Assembly (NCBI GenBank): GCA_037178625.1
Contig: CM074140.1
Coordinates: forward strand, 558,001-622,000
DNA: 64,000 nucleotides
Origin: Skeletonema tropicum
Lineage: Eukaryota; Bacillariophyta; Thalassiosirophyceae; Thalassiosirales; Thalassiosiraceae
Reading direction: 5' to 3'
A program made the position numbers and the translations under genes. Positions 29,948-41,384 of this stretch are shown piece after piece; the stretch's first letter is position 1, and each line of letters opens with the position of its first letter. Below the pieces are notes generated by a model. That model saw only the letters and a list, made by a program, of their open reading frames with translations. It had not been told where the DNA came from and did not search any database.

Positions 29948-32383
29948 TTAATCCACTTCCTCCACACTTGGTTCATCCATATGGTCTCCTGCTCCATCTA
30001 AATCATCCCCCATGAAGTCATCCCCATCACCGTCCCCACCTCCTGCATTGGCTGCACTCTCATACGCCTTCTTTAGGATTGGATTTGCAAGTCTCTCAAC
30101 CTCCTTTTGTTTCTCATCGCATTCTGCCTTTTCTGCGGCTGGATTGTCCTCTAACCATACAAGTGCATCATCAATAGCTTTTAGAAGCTCATCCTTTTCA
30201 GATTCTTCCAGCTTTCCCTCGAGAGTGTCATTGATTGAGTTCTTCAAGTTGTACAAGTAAGCCTCCAGTTGGTTGCGTGCCTCTACATTATCTTTCTCTG
30301 CGGCATCCTGCTCTGCAAAATCTTCCGCCTCTTTCACCATACGTTCGATCTCCTCGTCGGAGAGTCGACCCTTCTCGCTTGTAATGGTGAGAGATTGAGT
30401 TCGTCCAGTTCCCTTGTCGGATGCGGAAATGCTTAGAATACCATTGGCATCGACATCGAACGATACTTCAATTTGAGGAACCCCTCTCGGGGCTGGTGGG
30501 ATTCCGCTAAGTTCAAATTGTCCAAGGAGGCGGTTTGATTTTGTCATGGAGCGTTCTCCTTCAAAGACTTGAATGTTGACTCCAGGCTGATTATCCGCAT
30601 AGGTAGAAAACACTTGACTTTTCTTCACTGGAATAGTTGTCCCGCGTTTGATTAGAGCAGTCATAACTCCGCCAGCAGTTTCGATACCCAATGAAAGAGG
30701 GGCAACATCAAGCAAGAGAACGTCCTTTGTTGCTTCTGACGCGTCACCGCTGAGAATACCACCCTGCACAGCTGCACCGTATGCAACGGCTTCATCAGGA
30801 TTGATCGATTTGTTCAACTCTTTCCCACCAAAGAATTCACTCAACAGTTTTTGGATTTTTGGGATACGAGTCGACCCACCCACCAAAATGACTTGATCGA
30901 CCTGCCCCTTGCTCATCCCTGCATCCTTCAATACCTGCGTCACAGGAATCATTGTCTTTTTGAACAGATCCACATTCAATTCTTCAAATTTGGCTCTCGA
31001 AATTGTGGACGAAAAGTCTTTTCCTTGTGCAAGTGCATCACATTCTACAGTAGCCGAGTTTTGATTGGACAAGGTCCGCTTTGCATTCTCACACTGCTTT
31101 CTCAATCGTTGTACAGCCCGTTTGTCCCCCGATATGTCAATGCCAGTTTGTCGTTTGAATTGAGAAATAAAGTAATTCATGAGTCGTTGGTCAAAGTCCT
31201 GTCCTCCCAAGTGGGTGTCACCTGCAGTGGCAAGAACTTCAAATACACCATTATCAATTGATAGTAATGTCACGTCGAATGTCCCACCACCCAAATCAAA
31301 CACGAGGATATTCTCCTCTTTGTCACGTTTGTCAAGTCCATACGCAATGGCAGCCGCGGTAGGTTCATTAATCACACGTTCAATCGTCAAACCCGCAATC
31401 TTTCCCGCATCCTTGGTAGCTTGACGCTGCGCATCATTAAAATACGCTGGAACTGTCACAACGGCATGAGTTACCTTTTCACCCAAAAATGCCTCTGCAC
31501 TCTCCTTCATTTTGCGAAGGACCATACCCGATATCTCCTCGGGTGAGAATTGCTTTGTGGTTCCCTTCCCATCCACATCGTCAATTTGTACGACTGGTTT
31601 GCCACTTTTATCCCCCGTGATTTTGTATGGCATGAGTTTTTTATCGGACTTGGACAGTGGAGTCACCAATCTTTCGTCCAATGAGTCGCTTTACGTCAAA
31701 GACGGTATTTGTCGGGTTTTGTGCTGCCTGATTCTTGGCTGCGTCTCCGATGAGACGTGTGCCGCTGTTGTCTGGTTGGAATGCCACGTAGGAGGGTGTG
31801 ATTCGATTGCCGAGTTCGTTGGGGCAGACTTCGACGCGGCCAGTGGCGCCAGACTGCGACGCAGGAGTAGGTTGTTCCTGTCGATATGATGTTATTATTG
31901 GGATGTGAAAAAGATGAGTTATGAGTTGGGATGTGATCGCGTATAGGTGGGTAAATATATATAATTTGGCAAATATATTGTATTGATTCAGAGCAAACGT
32001 ATCTCAAATCAATGATATGGTATGCTACCACACTCTTGCAACTGCAGCCATTGATGAATACAAGACATGTATTATATCGACTTACCAAGATCTATACCGA
32101 TGCATGGTCCATTCGATCCTCCACCACGTACACAAAATACAGCATTCTGAATAGGCGACGAGGATGATATAATTTCATCAGACGTAACTGCTTGGTGGTT
32201 GTCGTGTTGTTCTCGAGTAATACTACCGAATCCCATCTTGTGCAGTGGTCGTTTCATGAGGGATGGTCGACGCCATACTGATGATGATTGTCTTGAAAAG
32301 ATTGCGTCTGCGGAAGATGATAAGAGAGCAAAGGCGAGTGATGCCGATATTAAGCATCTACTGGTGGCTGGTGAATACTTCAT
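29948..32383 (-). CDS. HSP70: Hsp70 with secretory leader and EEVD terminus (candidate periplastidal Hsp70)
   Basis: Exon 1 is 32383-32086 and exon 2 is 31877-29948; the 208-bp intron (GTAAGT...CGACAG) joins GIDLG to TTYSCVAVW. The ATPase domain has [34 protein letters not shown] and [14 protein letters not shown]; the substrate-binding domain follows, and the protein ends EPSVEEVD, the cytosolic-type tail that binds TPR co-chaperones. Yet residues 1-27 are a clear signal peptide ([20 protein letters not shown], cleavage after ADA) followed by a basic Ser-rich stretch and CVRGGG. A cytosolic-type Hsp70 with a bipartite leader lacking an aromatic +1 residue fits the periplastidal compartment of secondary plastids. 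Two one-base shifts (near 31835 and 31655) interrupt the frame in otherwise perfect sequence. Confidence 0.8.
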
Positions 32384-32796
32384 GGTGCTCGTGATGTCTA
32401 TGTTATGTTGTATCAATATTTGTCTACGGTCTACGATTGGATTTCATTCAATCATTGACATCGATTTCGATTGAATGAATGATTGATATCTTTCATCTTT
32501 TCACGTGGAAATCGTTGCGAGCATAGATTTAAAATTTTGGGCCAAGATGACGTCAGAGAAGGATTTTGCGTCATACTCATCACAGATGACGTCATAACAT
32601 CCTGTCTCTCACGCCACGCACTGACTTTGTGCGGCAGTTCCACGTGGTGATTGCTGCACTGATGCTGCACTGATGCCCCTTGCTTTTGCGCTTGCCCTCT
32701 CCTACCTCGTGGTGGCAGCCTGCAAGGACATGGAAGATGAATGCCACCCTGTTGTTCCGTCGAGCATCCTCACTCTTATTAAGACAACCTAACACC
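32384..32796. promoter_or_regulatory. Bidirectional promoter with TGACGTCA, GCGTCA and CACGTG sites
   Basis: This 413-bp gap separates the divergent Hsp70 and pyrophosphatase starts. TGACGTCA occurs at 32548-32555 and 32587-32594, with TGCGTCA between them at 32567-32573; these match the CRE/bZIP-type elements (TGACGT, ACGTCA, TGACGC) described for CO2/cAMP-responsive diatom promoters. Two CACGTG boxes lie at 32502-32507 and 32641-32646, in mirrored contexts (CACGTGGAA and TTCCACGTG). The sites are symmetric enough to serve both genes. Confidence 0.55.
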
Positions 32797-33615
32797 ATGA
32801 AGTTCACATCTGCCCCCCTCGCCGTCTTGGCACTCGCCACCTCCACCTCCGCATGGTCCACCGCCGCTGTCCGCTCCATCCGCGCCGTGCCCGCCACCAT
32901 CCTCCACGGCTACTCCACCGAAACCGCCGGTGAATCCGCCACGGAATCCTTCCGCCTTTCCTTCACCGAGGGAGACTCCACCATCTCCCCCTGGCACGAC
33001 ATCCCACTCAAGGGTGGAGCCGAGGGCACCTACAATGCCGTCATTGAAATTCCAAAAATGACCAAGGCCAAGATGGAGGTAGCCACCAAGGAACCCAACA
33101 ATCCCATCGCACAGGACATAAAGAAGGGTGTATTGCGTGATTACCACGGACCCATCTTCTGGAACTACGGGTGCCTCCCCCAAACTTGGGAGAACCCCAA
33201 TGAAGAACACCCAGAGCTCAAGTGCTTTGGGGATGATGATCCCATTGATGTTGTTGAGATTGGATCCAAGGCTTTGGCCATGGGAACTGTCACGGAGGTC
33301 AAGCCACTCGGTGTCCTTGCCATGATTGACGATGGGGAATTGGACTGGAAGGTCATTGCCATCGCCACCGATGATGAACTCGCCAGTGAATACAATGATA
33401 TTGATGATGTACCCGATGCTGTCAAGGATGGAATTCGGGAATGGTTCCGTTGGTACAAGACACCCGATGATAAGCCACTGAATGGATTTGGGTTTGATGA
33501 GAAGTGGTTGGATGCCAAGAGTGCTGGGGAGGTTATTGAGGAGACTCATGATGCCTGGAAGAAGTTGAGGAGTGGGGAGATTGAGGCTGGAAAGCTTTGG
33601 ACTGGATCAAACTAA
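32797..33615 (+). CDS. ppa: Plastid-targeted family I inorganic pyrophosphatase, 272 aa
   Basis: Hydrolyses pyrophosphate to two phosphates, pulling biosynthetic reactions forward. The signature DDDPIDVVEIG carries the catalytic aspartates; YNAVIEIPKMTKAKMEVATK and NYGCLPQTWENPNEEHPELK are typical of the eukaryotic type. The ATG at 32797 gives a signal peptide ending STSA-W, an A-W variant of the diatom plastid motif, followed by a short Arg/Ser-rich transit region, so the enzyme should reach the plastid stroma. An upstream in-frame start at 32680 would bury this signal and is rejected. Single exon; codon use is markedly GC3-rich, which suggests high expression. Divergent from Hsp70 and convergent with proteasome beta-5. 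Confidence 0.88.
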   Translation: MKFTSAPLAVLALATSTSAWSTAAVRSIRAVPATILHGYSTETAGESATESFRLSFTEGDSTISPWHDIPLKGGAEGTYNAVIEIPKMTKAKMEVATKEPNNPIAQDIKKGVLRDYHGPIFWNYGCLPQTWENPNEEHPELKCFGDDDPIDVVEIGSKALAMGTVTEVKPLGVLAMIDDGELDWKVIAIATDDELASEYNDIDDVPDAVKDGIREWFRWYKTPDDKPLNGFGFDEKWLDAKSAGEVIEETHDAWKKLRSGEIEAGKLWTGSN

Positions 33616-34076
33616 ATTGGTGTGTTGATGTACTTCTATGATGTATGATTGATCGATCGGAGTTACGTTTACTTCAATCCGTTGCTTAATAAGAGGATTC
33701 TTTGACATGCTTTGTAATGTTTTGTATTTGAACTTGAATTTGGCTAACGGACAGACATGGACTGTTGGAGCACATCACGCTCACGTTTGTTGATGTGTAT
33801 GAAGTATGAAGTACATATGTAGTGCCAACTTTTCACTAGGCCTGCGTTTGTGCTCTTGATGCAATTCACGTAACTCTGACTCTAGCAAGCTGTAAAAGAT
33901 CAGTGACTGTATTTTAAGTATCTTGTGATAACGCAATTGCTTGCTGTAGAACTATGAATAAGCCTTTCTACAGTGCCAACTTTTTCACTGGGCCTTGTTC
34001 TCTTGATGACATCATCAGCATACATATAGTCTCTAGCAAGCTCACGTCCTACATTCTTAAGTCTATAACTGCGCGA
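33616..34076. other. Convergent intergenic region
   Basis: Lies between the stops of pyrophosphatase and proteasome beta-5. Two imperfect copies of GTGCCAACTTTTCACT (with GGCCT after it) occur near 33821 and 33974, each followed by CTCTTGATG. No gene. Confidence 0.5.
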
Positions 34077-34972
34077 TCAAATGGCCTTCGCCAAGTCTTG
34101 AGAGAATACTTTACGCCAACCTCTTTCATTTATCAAATAGACCCCAATGAAGCCACCAGATGCAGCATCTCGCAGTGTGGCATGTCGAATTGCCTTGATC
34201 CCCAGAGCCACTGCCTCTTCTTCGGACATGTCAAATTTTCGCTCTTCCGTGTCGAGTATGCCCAATGCAAACGTACTTCCACTTCCCACAGCGAACATAT
34301 CCCCTTTGATTCTCACGCCAGTATTGTCAATGTAGTATATACTGAATCCCTCTCTTTTATCGTATCCCATGAATCATTGTCCCGACTGATAAGTCCAACC
34401 CTCGATTCGCAGTAGAGGACAGAAGATAACAGACTAGATGCCCTTGCAACACTCATTGCTCTGCCGTCGTGAGTTAACTCATGCAACTTTGACTCATGAC
34501 GCAGAAATCTAATCCAATAACTGCAGTCAGCTGCCCCTCCAGCCATCGTTCCAAGGATAGTTTTGCTGACAGGAAGTACCTTTTGAACTGTTTTAGAACC
34601 CACAAAGCTTCCAATGCTTGCACGTGAATCAACTGCGGCTATGATTCCTCCTTGGAATAGAAACGATAGTGTTGTCGTGCCGTGTGCGAAATCAATGGGT
34701 GGTGTTGGAGAATCGTTAGACTCGACAACTGATGGCCCATCAACTACATCGCCACCACGACACGACATTACCCGAGAGAAGTGATTGGGTTTCACGGCCT
34801 CGACAACACTGATGAAACTGACTTGGAGTAGACAAAATAGTGATGCAATTGCAATGGCAGTAGCAGTACCTACTAATCTACGGCGAGGATCTCCAGATCC
34901 TCTCCTCGCTGCGTTTGCAAACGACCGTTGTATCACAACATCCCTCTTCGCCTTTGCTACCGGAGGCATCAT
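34077..34972 (-). CDS. PSMB5: 20S proteasome subunit beta type 5 with hydrophobic leader, two frame breaks
   Basis: The proteolytic core reads AHGTTTLSFLFQGGIIAAVDSRAS: processing before the first Thr of TTT would expose the catalytic nucleophile, with Asp17 in VDSRAS and Lys33 in TVQKV; TMAGGAADCSYWIR and SGGFIGVYLINERGW are the chymotrypsin-like subunit's hallmarks. The frame slips near 34407 and 34370, but the protein is continuous across both (NRGLDLSVGTMIHG then YDKREGFSIYYID). The propeptide is unusual: after MMPPVAKAKRD comes a basic stretch, a 26-residue hydrophobic run ending SFISVVEA, and CRGGD, recalling the leader of the Hsp70 nearby. The frame is open upstream into XRN1, so this start is provisional. 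Confidence 0.7.
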
Positions 34973-37900
34973 AATGTTGCCTCTGGTGGTGGTAGCTAAC
35001 AAAGCTGCAGCTGGAGTTTGAGCTGCGGTAAATGTGGACATGAAACGTGTTGAACCGGTTGTCGCAGCTTGTGAGGCCGTAAATGTGGACATATATCGTG
35101 TTGAACCGGCTGTTACAGTTTTTCTGCCACGCCTAGATTTATATCCCTCCATGCTGTCAAATCGATTGTTGCCGTTAAAACTTCTGTCGGTAGATTGAGA
35201 TTCGGGTAAATTTTCCATTGAAGGAAACTGACCAAATTTGAATGGGTTTTCCTCCAGCTTTGCTGGCAAATGGAAACGAGCATCTATTTGTGATGGTGTA
35301 AATAAAGCAGCCACGAGTGGCACTTCAACTTCAGATTTTGCGTACACCTTTACCTTCGTCCCATCGGGTGAGGTCTCAATCCGTTCCAACGGTCTCACTG
35401 TCAGTGTTGCCTCAACTTTTGGAAGCACCCACCCACCTGTTCCACTAATGCCTTCACCTATCATGTAATTTTTCTGCATCTTCGCAAGCTGAGCCTTCCT
35501 CTTGGCACGAATCTCTTCAGAAAATTTACGAGGCTTTTCATTTCCTCTGTATATAACTGCTGAGTCACTGACAGAGCAAACAAGACCCTCATGCAATATA
35601 GGGTATCGAAAGTAGACTGTTGTGCCTATGAACTTCTGTGCTAGTAGCACTAAGGGGGGTAAAGGAGGCAAGTCGTCTTCCATCTCGAGAAGTGCTGTCC
35701 TGTATCGACTGCGTAAGCCGAACACATTAACAAACACTTTCCTTCGATTTAGCTTTTTAATGGGTGCATCCTTCAGAGAGGGGAAACATGGGTACGGGAC
35801 ACTAGTGCCGAAATGGAGTTGAGGTTGAAATGCTACGTCTGCATTCTCGTCATACGCCCATGAACTTTCTCCAAGTATTTCTGTAGAAGACTTCGTCAAA
35901 ACGTGTGCACTACCGAATTGGTTTAACCGCTTCTCTTCCTCTGTTAACTTATTCTCGTCAATCAAAGACCTTGTCGCTTCTGCCAATTTTGCCGAATCAA
36001 TAATGGAAGAAGAGTCACTGCTTCCCATGGCCAACGTTTACCATTCATGTCAACAGTGAAGGACTCAGGATAGAAACTGTGAAAAGGTACAATGAGAATA
36101 AGATGTGAGCAACAGAATTTATGATGACGGCCTATGCATGGCGTGACAAACTTACTCTATTAGCGGAGAGTCAGGTGATGTCATGAGCCATCTATAAGGT
36201 TCGGGCAAAAGATAAGAACTAGATGGGGGAAGACAGCCAAGCAATTGTTCGAATGGTCGCAGTGGTTCCCCTGCTACTCGCCGAACGCCTGGCTTAGGTT
36301 CCTCTTTGTCGTCAAAGAATGAAATGTCGTCTAGCATTGAGTTCAAATTGACAAGGTCACTAATCATTGGCCCATAATGGTAAGGGTAGTACCATTCTAA
36401 AAAGGGGAGCGGTTGATGTGAAATGTATGAGATATTTGAACACAAAACAAACAACACAACCGATAATGAAACTTACCCCAAGATGGGCAACCCCTGTAAT
36501 AGTACTCAAGAGTCCACACCAAGCCTTCCAAGTATGATTTCCTAAGTGCCAAATGTTTTTCGGCGTCGAACGGAGTAAACCCGAATTTGTCGTAATAGTA
36601 CCTGCCCTTCAAGTCAACTAAACTGCTATCATCGATTTTGGCTGATTTCATATTAGCAACTCCACCTCCTTCTGGCGATAGAGATCCACGCAGGATGCCG
36701 CCAAACTTGCTTATCAATTCTTCATCACTTTCGTTTCCACTCGAATCGAATTTGACCTCTGGCATAGCTTGCGTGGATGTCACAGGACTGAAAGCATCTT
36801 CTTCCGTTTCTGTCCAATTTTCTGCTGCAGACTTTTGGATTAGCATATTTCTATAGCGTTCTCTCTCTGCCTGTTCAACTTGCTCCAATATTTCATCAGA
36901 TGGGATCAGCGACTCGCGGCCAGCCTTTTTGTCGGCTTTGCGCATTCTTTCGTTATCTTCTGACATGGATAGCTTTTTGTTCTCGTAGAATGGATCTTCG
37001 TATCTCCCAACGTCAGCTAGAAAACTCTCAAGACGAGATCCGGAAGTGATTCTGCCTGCATCAGTTAGGTAGGGATGGTTGACAGTGTTTGTCTTTGGCT
37101 CCTCCTCTGCAGTCAGAGTTCTTCTGTATCGACCATCACTCATCCACTTCCCTCTGTTCTTTTTGTATGCGTAAAAGATCAAATCAAACGCTTCTTCCCC
37201 AATGTCTAATGCTGGCATGTGAGGCAAAAAGTCATTGCCCACAAGGAACGTCATGAAGACAAAATCGTCAATAGTTGGCTCCAATTTGTACTTGGAAGAA
37301 GGATAAAACTCAGATGTTTCAAATTCCAGTGCAAGGTAATCTCGAAGGACAGAGAGATGCAACAGCTCAAAGTTCGAGTTGTGGATGTAAGATTGGATAG
37401 CAGCGCTTAGAGGTGGTTGGGCAGCTGCTGCCGTCTCAGTCTCAACTTGGCTATCGTCGTCTAATTCTTTTTCGTTTTCCAACTTGGCAAGAGCTTTGAC
37501 AGCTTTTTTCCTTGCCATATCAAACACAACCTCTTCACGTAGCAGGCAAAAATGTGGCTCATGCGTGGCCAGACCCAGCATTATCAAATCACCATCTTGT
37601 CCAAATACACAGTGACGAGTATTGGGGTCGTATCCAGGTTTAGTTTTCTCGTGTCGAATGAAATCCATAATTTTGTGCTCTCCCTCGCCGGGTACATCAT
37701 GGCCGCTGAAAATAACAGTCAGATCTTTCCATTTGGGGTCCGTTTCTAGTTTTTCACGCACGAAAGCAAGAATATTTTGTGAGCATCTGTATAGAAAAGG
37801 TGTACCAGGTGTGATGCAGTTCGAGTGGAATGCATGCTGATCTGGATCGACATTTTCTGAGCTTGCGACTGGTGATGCAACAGTAGAAGAATCAGCAGAT

Positions 37901-38669
37901 CCTGCAGTCATCGTTCCAGTAAACCTTTGAGATCCCCTCGCTTGATTGCTCTCCGATGACCAGTATCCATCAAAGGCACCTCCATCTGCTTCAATAAGAT
38001 ACTCTCTACTCATCCTTTCATTCTCATCATCATTATAGTTATCATTGCGGTCTTGTGTACTTTGTAAAGTCATCAAATGCATCTCAATTTCTTTCTCACC
38101 GCCACTCCGATACCGACGACTGCGCTGCTGGTTCATTTTAGCACGTGGAGCGACACCGTCAATAGCAAGATAGACTAACTGTTTTGGTTGAACAATGTCA
38201 GAAACGACGCGATCAAGGTAGTAGCATACGTTTTGGAATATCTGTTCCTCCGAAATGCCAGATGGTCTCACATCGCCATTACTATCAGCGTTCGCCTCTT
38301 TTTCTTTCTCCAATTCTTCTTCGGAGTTGTTATGAGAAGCGCAATGAATAATACCGTTCATATCCAAATACAAGCGATCGAACTCTGGCATGATGTGCGG
38401 GAGTGCTGTATTTTTACGATTGTCCCAGTTTTTGTTCTCATTGTTTGTGAATGAATTGGGGTGAAATCCGTGAGCTTTCTTTGTATCTTCGTTTGGTGGA
38501 CAGTTGATGGGTTGGTTGATTAAGGGGTACCTTTCTGACAGCCAGCGGAAGAACTATTGGGGTGGATGATGACAGCGTTAGGTTGAAAACATCAGTTACA
38601 TGAAAAACAAGATAAGAGTATTTTAGATATCGTTGGTGAATCCAAATTACTTACCTTTGGAACTCCCAT
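34973..38669 (-). CDS. XRN1: XRN1-type 5'-3' exoribonuclease, four exons, in frame with proteasome beta-5
   Basis: Degrades decapped mRNA in the cytoplasm. Exons: 38669-38655 (MGVPK only), 38553-36477, 36396-36156, 36076 onward; introns of 101, 80 and 79 bp all have GTAAGT donors. Catalytic acidic residues are in LYLDMNGIIH, VYLAIDGVAPRAKMNQQRSR, GEGEHKIMDFIR, VFGQDGDLIMLGLATHEPHF and FLVGNDFLPHMP. EWYYPYHYGPMISDL and MNGKRWPWEAV mark the start of the C-terminal part, and DLPPLPPLVLLAQKFIG the XRN1-specific region that distinguishes it from nuclear XRN2/3. A one-base shift near 36005 separates WPWEAVTLLP from IIDSAKLAEA. A 16-residue duplication (GSTRYMSTFTASQA) precedes the junction with PSMB5; no stop codon separates the two. 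Confidence 0.85.
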
Positions 38670-40499
38670 CCTAACACAATGCTAATCAAATACTGTTGGT
38701 GGCAGGTGGTTGGCAAATGATCTCTCTTTGTGAGGTTTCCTCTTCTCTACTACTTATTATCTTGTGTAGTGAATAGAATACATAGTGAATGTGTGGTTGA
38801 TATTTTGGAGAACTGATAGATTGTACACAGAGTTTCTAAGACCATATACTTATGATTAACCCGGATTTGCAACCCAAGTAGCAAAAGTTACAGAGGAATT
38901 CGTAGCGTGATTATACAATAGGTCTTAATTGTGGTATTTTATGGTCATTTTGCAACCGAAGTTGCAAAAATCCTTGCAAAAGAGCATGCTTTTTGCAACT
39001 TTTGCAACCCAAAGTAAACGCAGTGTGACAGCGCAGAGCGGCCATTGGTCACACTTCTTTTCCATCGCTCCGGCAGGCGCCGATCACCATAAGTACACTC
39101 TAGCCCAGCTAGATCAACACACCATCATCTATACGACCGTGCGATAGCAGAATACATTGTATGGCGTTCCCATAAGGCAGCTGAATCGAATGTTATGGCT
39201 GATGTCGAACGATATATCGATCATCTAGTAGAGAGACGTATCGTCCATACCATACATCAGCGGCTGACATAATGTGTGTGCCGACACAAATATCACGTTT
39301 GGTGTGATAAAAAACGAGTATAATAGAGGATTATGTACGGGGTACAATGATGGCGCACTCACTACTTGCATGGGTATAGCGTACTGATCGATGAGTCAGT
39401 TGGCAACAGAAGCAAGATGAAAATTGACTTGAAAAGCTAATTCAACACACATAATGCAAACATGTTCATGGCATTGGGTAATAGGATATATTAGATCTTT
39501 CCGAGACACTGCAAATAACATAACATTGAATAACAACTAATTATTGACGGAACGTGTGTACGACTTATCATAGAAAAGCATTTTGCCATATGATAGGATG
39601 TCAGGGATAAGCGCAACGCACATCACCCTCTTAGACGACAACATCATTGACGACCACTCGTCTGAGCACACTCAGAGATAGCCACGATAACATTTCAAAC
39701 AACATCTCACGTCCACTCAATTGTTGAAAACTGCCGCTGCTGTTGTCGTAGATGTGATCTTCCCTCCGGTTTGGATTGATTTGCTGTGAGAAACAAACAT
39801 AATGCTGCGTCTACGCTGTCGGATGCCATGGTCATGATGGTTTTTTGATGTACGGTAGCTTGTGTAAGGGTACGGTAGCTAACTTAAGGTAAAAAATAAC
39901 GCACATAGGAGCTATTTAGCATAAAATCGCGATTTACCTACTACTAACTTAGCGCGGTGAATCAGCGTGACAAAACACCTCTCTACTCTCTCGCTATCCT
40001 TGATCCCTCCCTGATCCCCCTTCTGTGGCACAGAAGACAAGATCCCGGTCAAATGTGGCAGCGATGCCACATTTGTGTAGAGCTACAGAAATTTTCTGGT
40101 ACATGAATCGCTAAAATAATTCCTACCGCCGGTCCACCTCGGAATCTAACGAACGCAAATGCGCCCATCAGCTGCGCGCGAGTCAAGAGAGTAATCACGT
40201 AGGAATTGGTACGCTGAAACAAAAAGTCAAATGTGGCAGCTGTGCCGCATTTCAATGGCTCAAATTTGACATATAGAATTCCTACGTTAAAAATTTCTGT
40301 AGCCTTGGCTCAGGGATATCGCGCGCTTCTCTCTCTCTCTAGAGAGCGTCCTACATAGATAGATAGATTATTTTGTACTTCTACTTATGTACTCCTATCT
40401 AACAATAAGGTACCATATATCTCTATCTACATTGGCGCGCGGGGCAGGCAAGCTTCTCCCGCGGCTCTCCTGCTTCCTCTCCTATCCTATCGTATCGTA
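38670..40499. other. Intergenic region with small palindromes
   Basis: No gene is supported. GCAAAA/TTGCAACC motifs recur at 38868-39012. A perfect hairpin with arms CAAATGTGGCA and TGCCACATTTG sits at 40050-40075, and a related CAAATGTGGCAGCTGTGCCG at 40229; between them AATTCCTAC and TTTCTGTAG motifs appear in inverted positions, so 40050-40310 may be a small MITE-like unit. A CTCTCTCT tract and ATAGATAGATAG microsatellite lie at 40329-40370. Confidence 0.45.
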
Positions 40500-40950
40500 T
40501 TTAAGTGCAATAGCGTCGTCATTATGCGCATGTGAAGATTCTAGTGGCCCATTAGAGTCGGTAGCGATACTATACAAGCTCATTAGTACTGCTCAGACGG
40601 ATTGCTCATGTACAAGCGATGCTGCAGCCTCGTAGCTAATCTGAGAGGTCCAGAACGAGCTGGAGCTGGCCAGCAGCACCTCATTTAGCCGTATCGTATC
40701 TAGCGCCGTCATTATGCGCATGTGCAGCTGTAGTGGCCCATTAGAGTCGGTGGCGATACTATACAAGCTCATTAGTACTGCTCAGACGGATTGCTGGTCC
40801 AGTACGAGCTGGAGCTGGCCAGCAGCACCTCATTTAGCCGTATCGTATCTAGCGTCGTCATTATGCGTATGAGAAGCTTTTAGTGGCCCATTAAGAGTCG
40901 GTGGCGATACTACAAGCCCGTTAGTACTGCTCAGACGGATTGCTAGTAGG
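40500..40950 (+). repeat. Degenerate tandem repeat, three units (about 150-190 bp)
   Basis: Units start near 40514, 40704 and 40853 with CG(T/C)CGTCATTATGCG(C/T)ATG and share AGTGGCCCATTAGAGTCGG, GCGATACTATACAAGC and TTAGTACTGCTCAGACGGAT in order. The first unit has a 40-bp extra segment. No coding capacity. Confidence 0.75.
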
Positions 40951-41384
40951 GCTTGGAGTGGGTCTGGGAAACCTACATTTAAGACCCTACACTTTCTCCA
41001 TAGAAAGCCCTACGTCTTAGTCGTACCAACAACCTACAACCCTCTCGAACTGTTCTCTCCCCCCCTCCGCCCATCTAGAGCAAAGCGACAGAGAACGAGA
41101 ACTGCATATCAAAGTGTTAAGGCGACCGCAGGGCGCAGCAGCCCTCTTGTTATGTTTTTTAGGCTGCCAAGCCAACTTCAAGTTCAAGTTGTTGTGATCC
41201 GCATTATAATCCGATCCGGGCAATGAATGAATATCACAATCACACTCATTGCCGCTAAAAATATAAGCAAGACGAATTCTTTGTCGATAAAGATCCTAAT
41301 TCAATTACACTTCTACAAAATCAAAACACTCCTACAAAACATTCTACAAACATTACAAAGGTTGCCGACTACAATCATTCAGAT
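40951..41384. other. Spacer downstream of the repeat protein gene
   Basis: No gene. Holds the likely 3' untranslated region of the minus-strand gene ending at 41385 and a polypyrimidine stretch at 41053-41068. Confidence 0.4.

Noticed and set aside
31878..32085. Second gene in the Hsp70 intron region
   Set aside because: The frame there is only exon 2 read back into the intron; splice sites and protein continuity explain it.
32779..33549. Long antisense frame across pyrophosphatase
   Set aside because: It is a mirror of the GC3-rich pyrophosphatase coding sequence; its Gly-rich translation has no domain.
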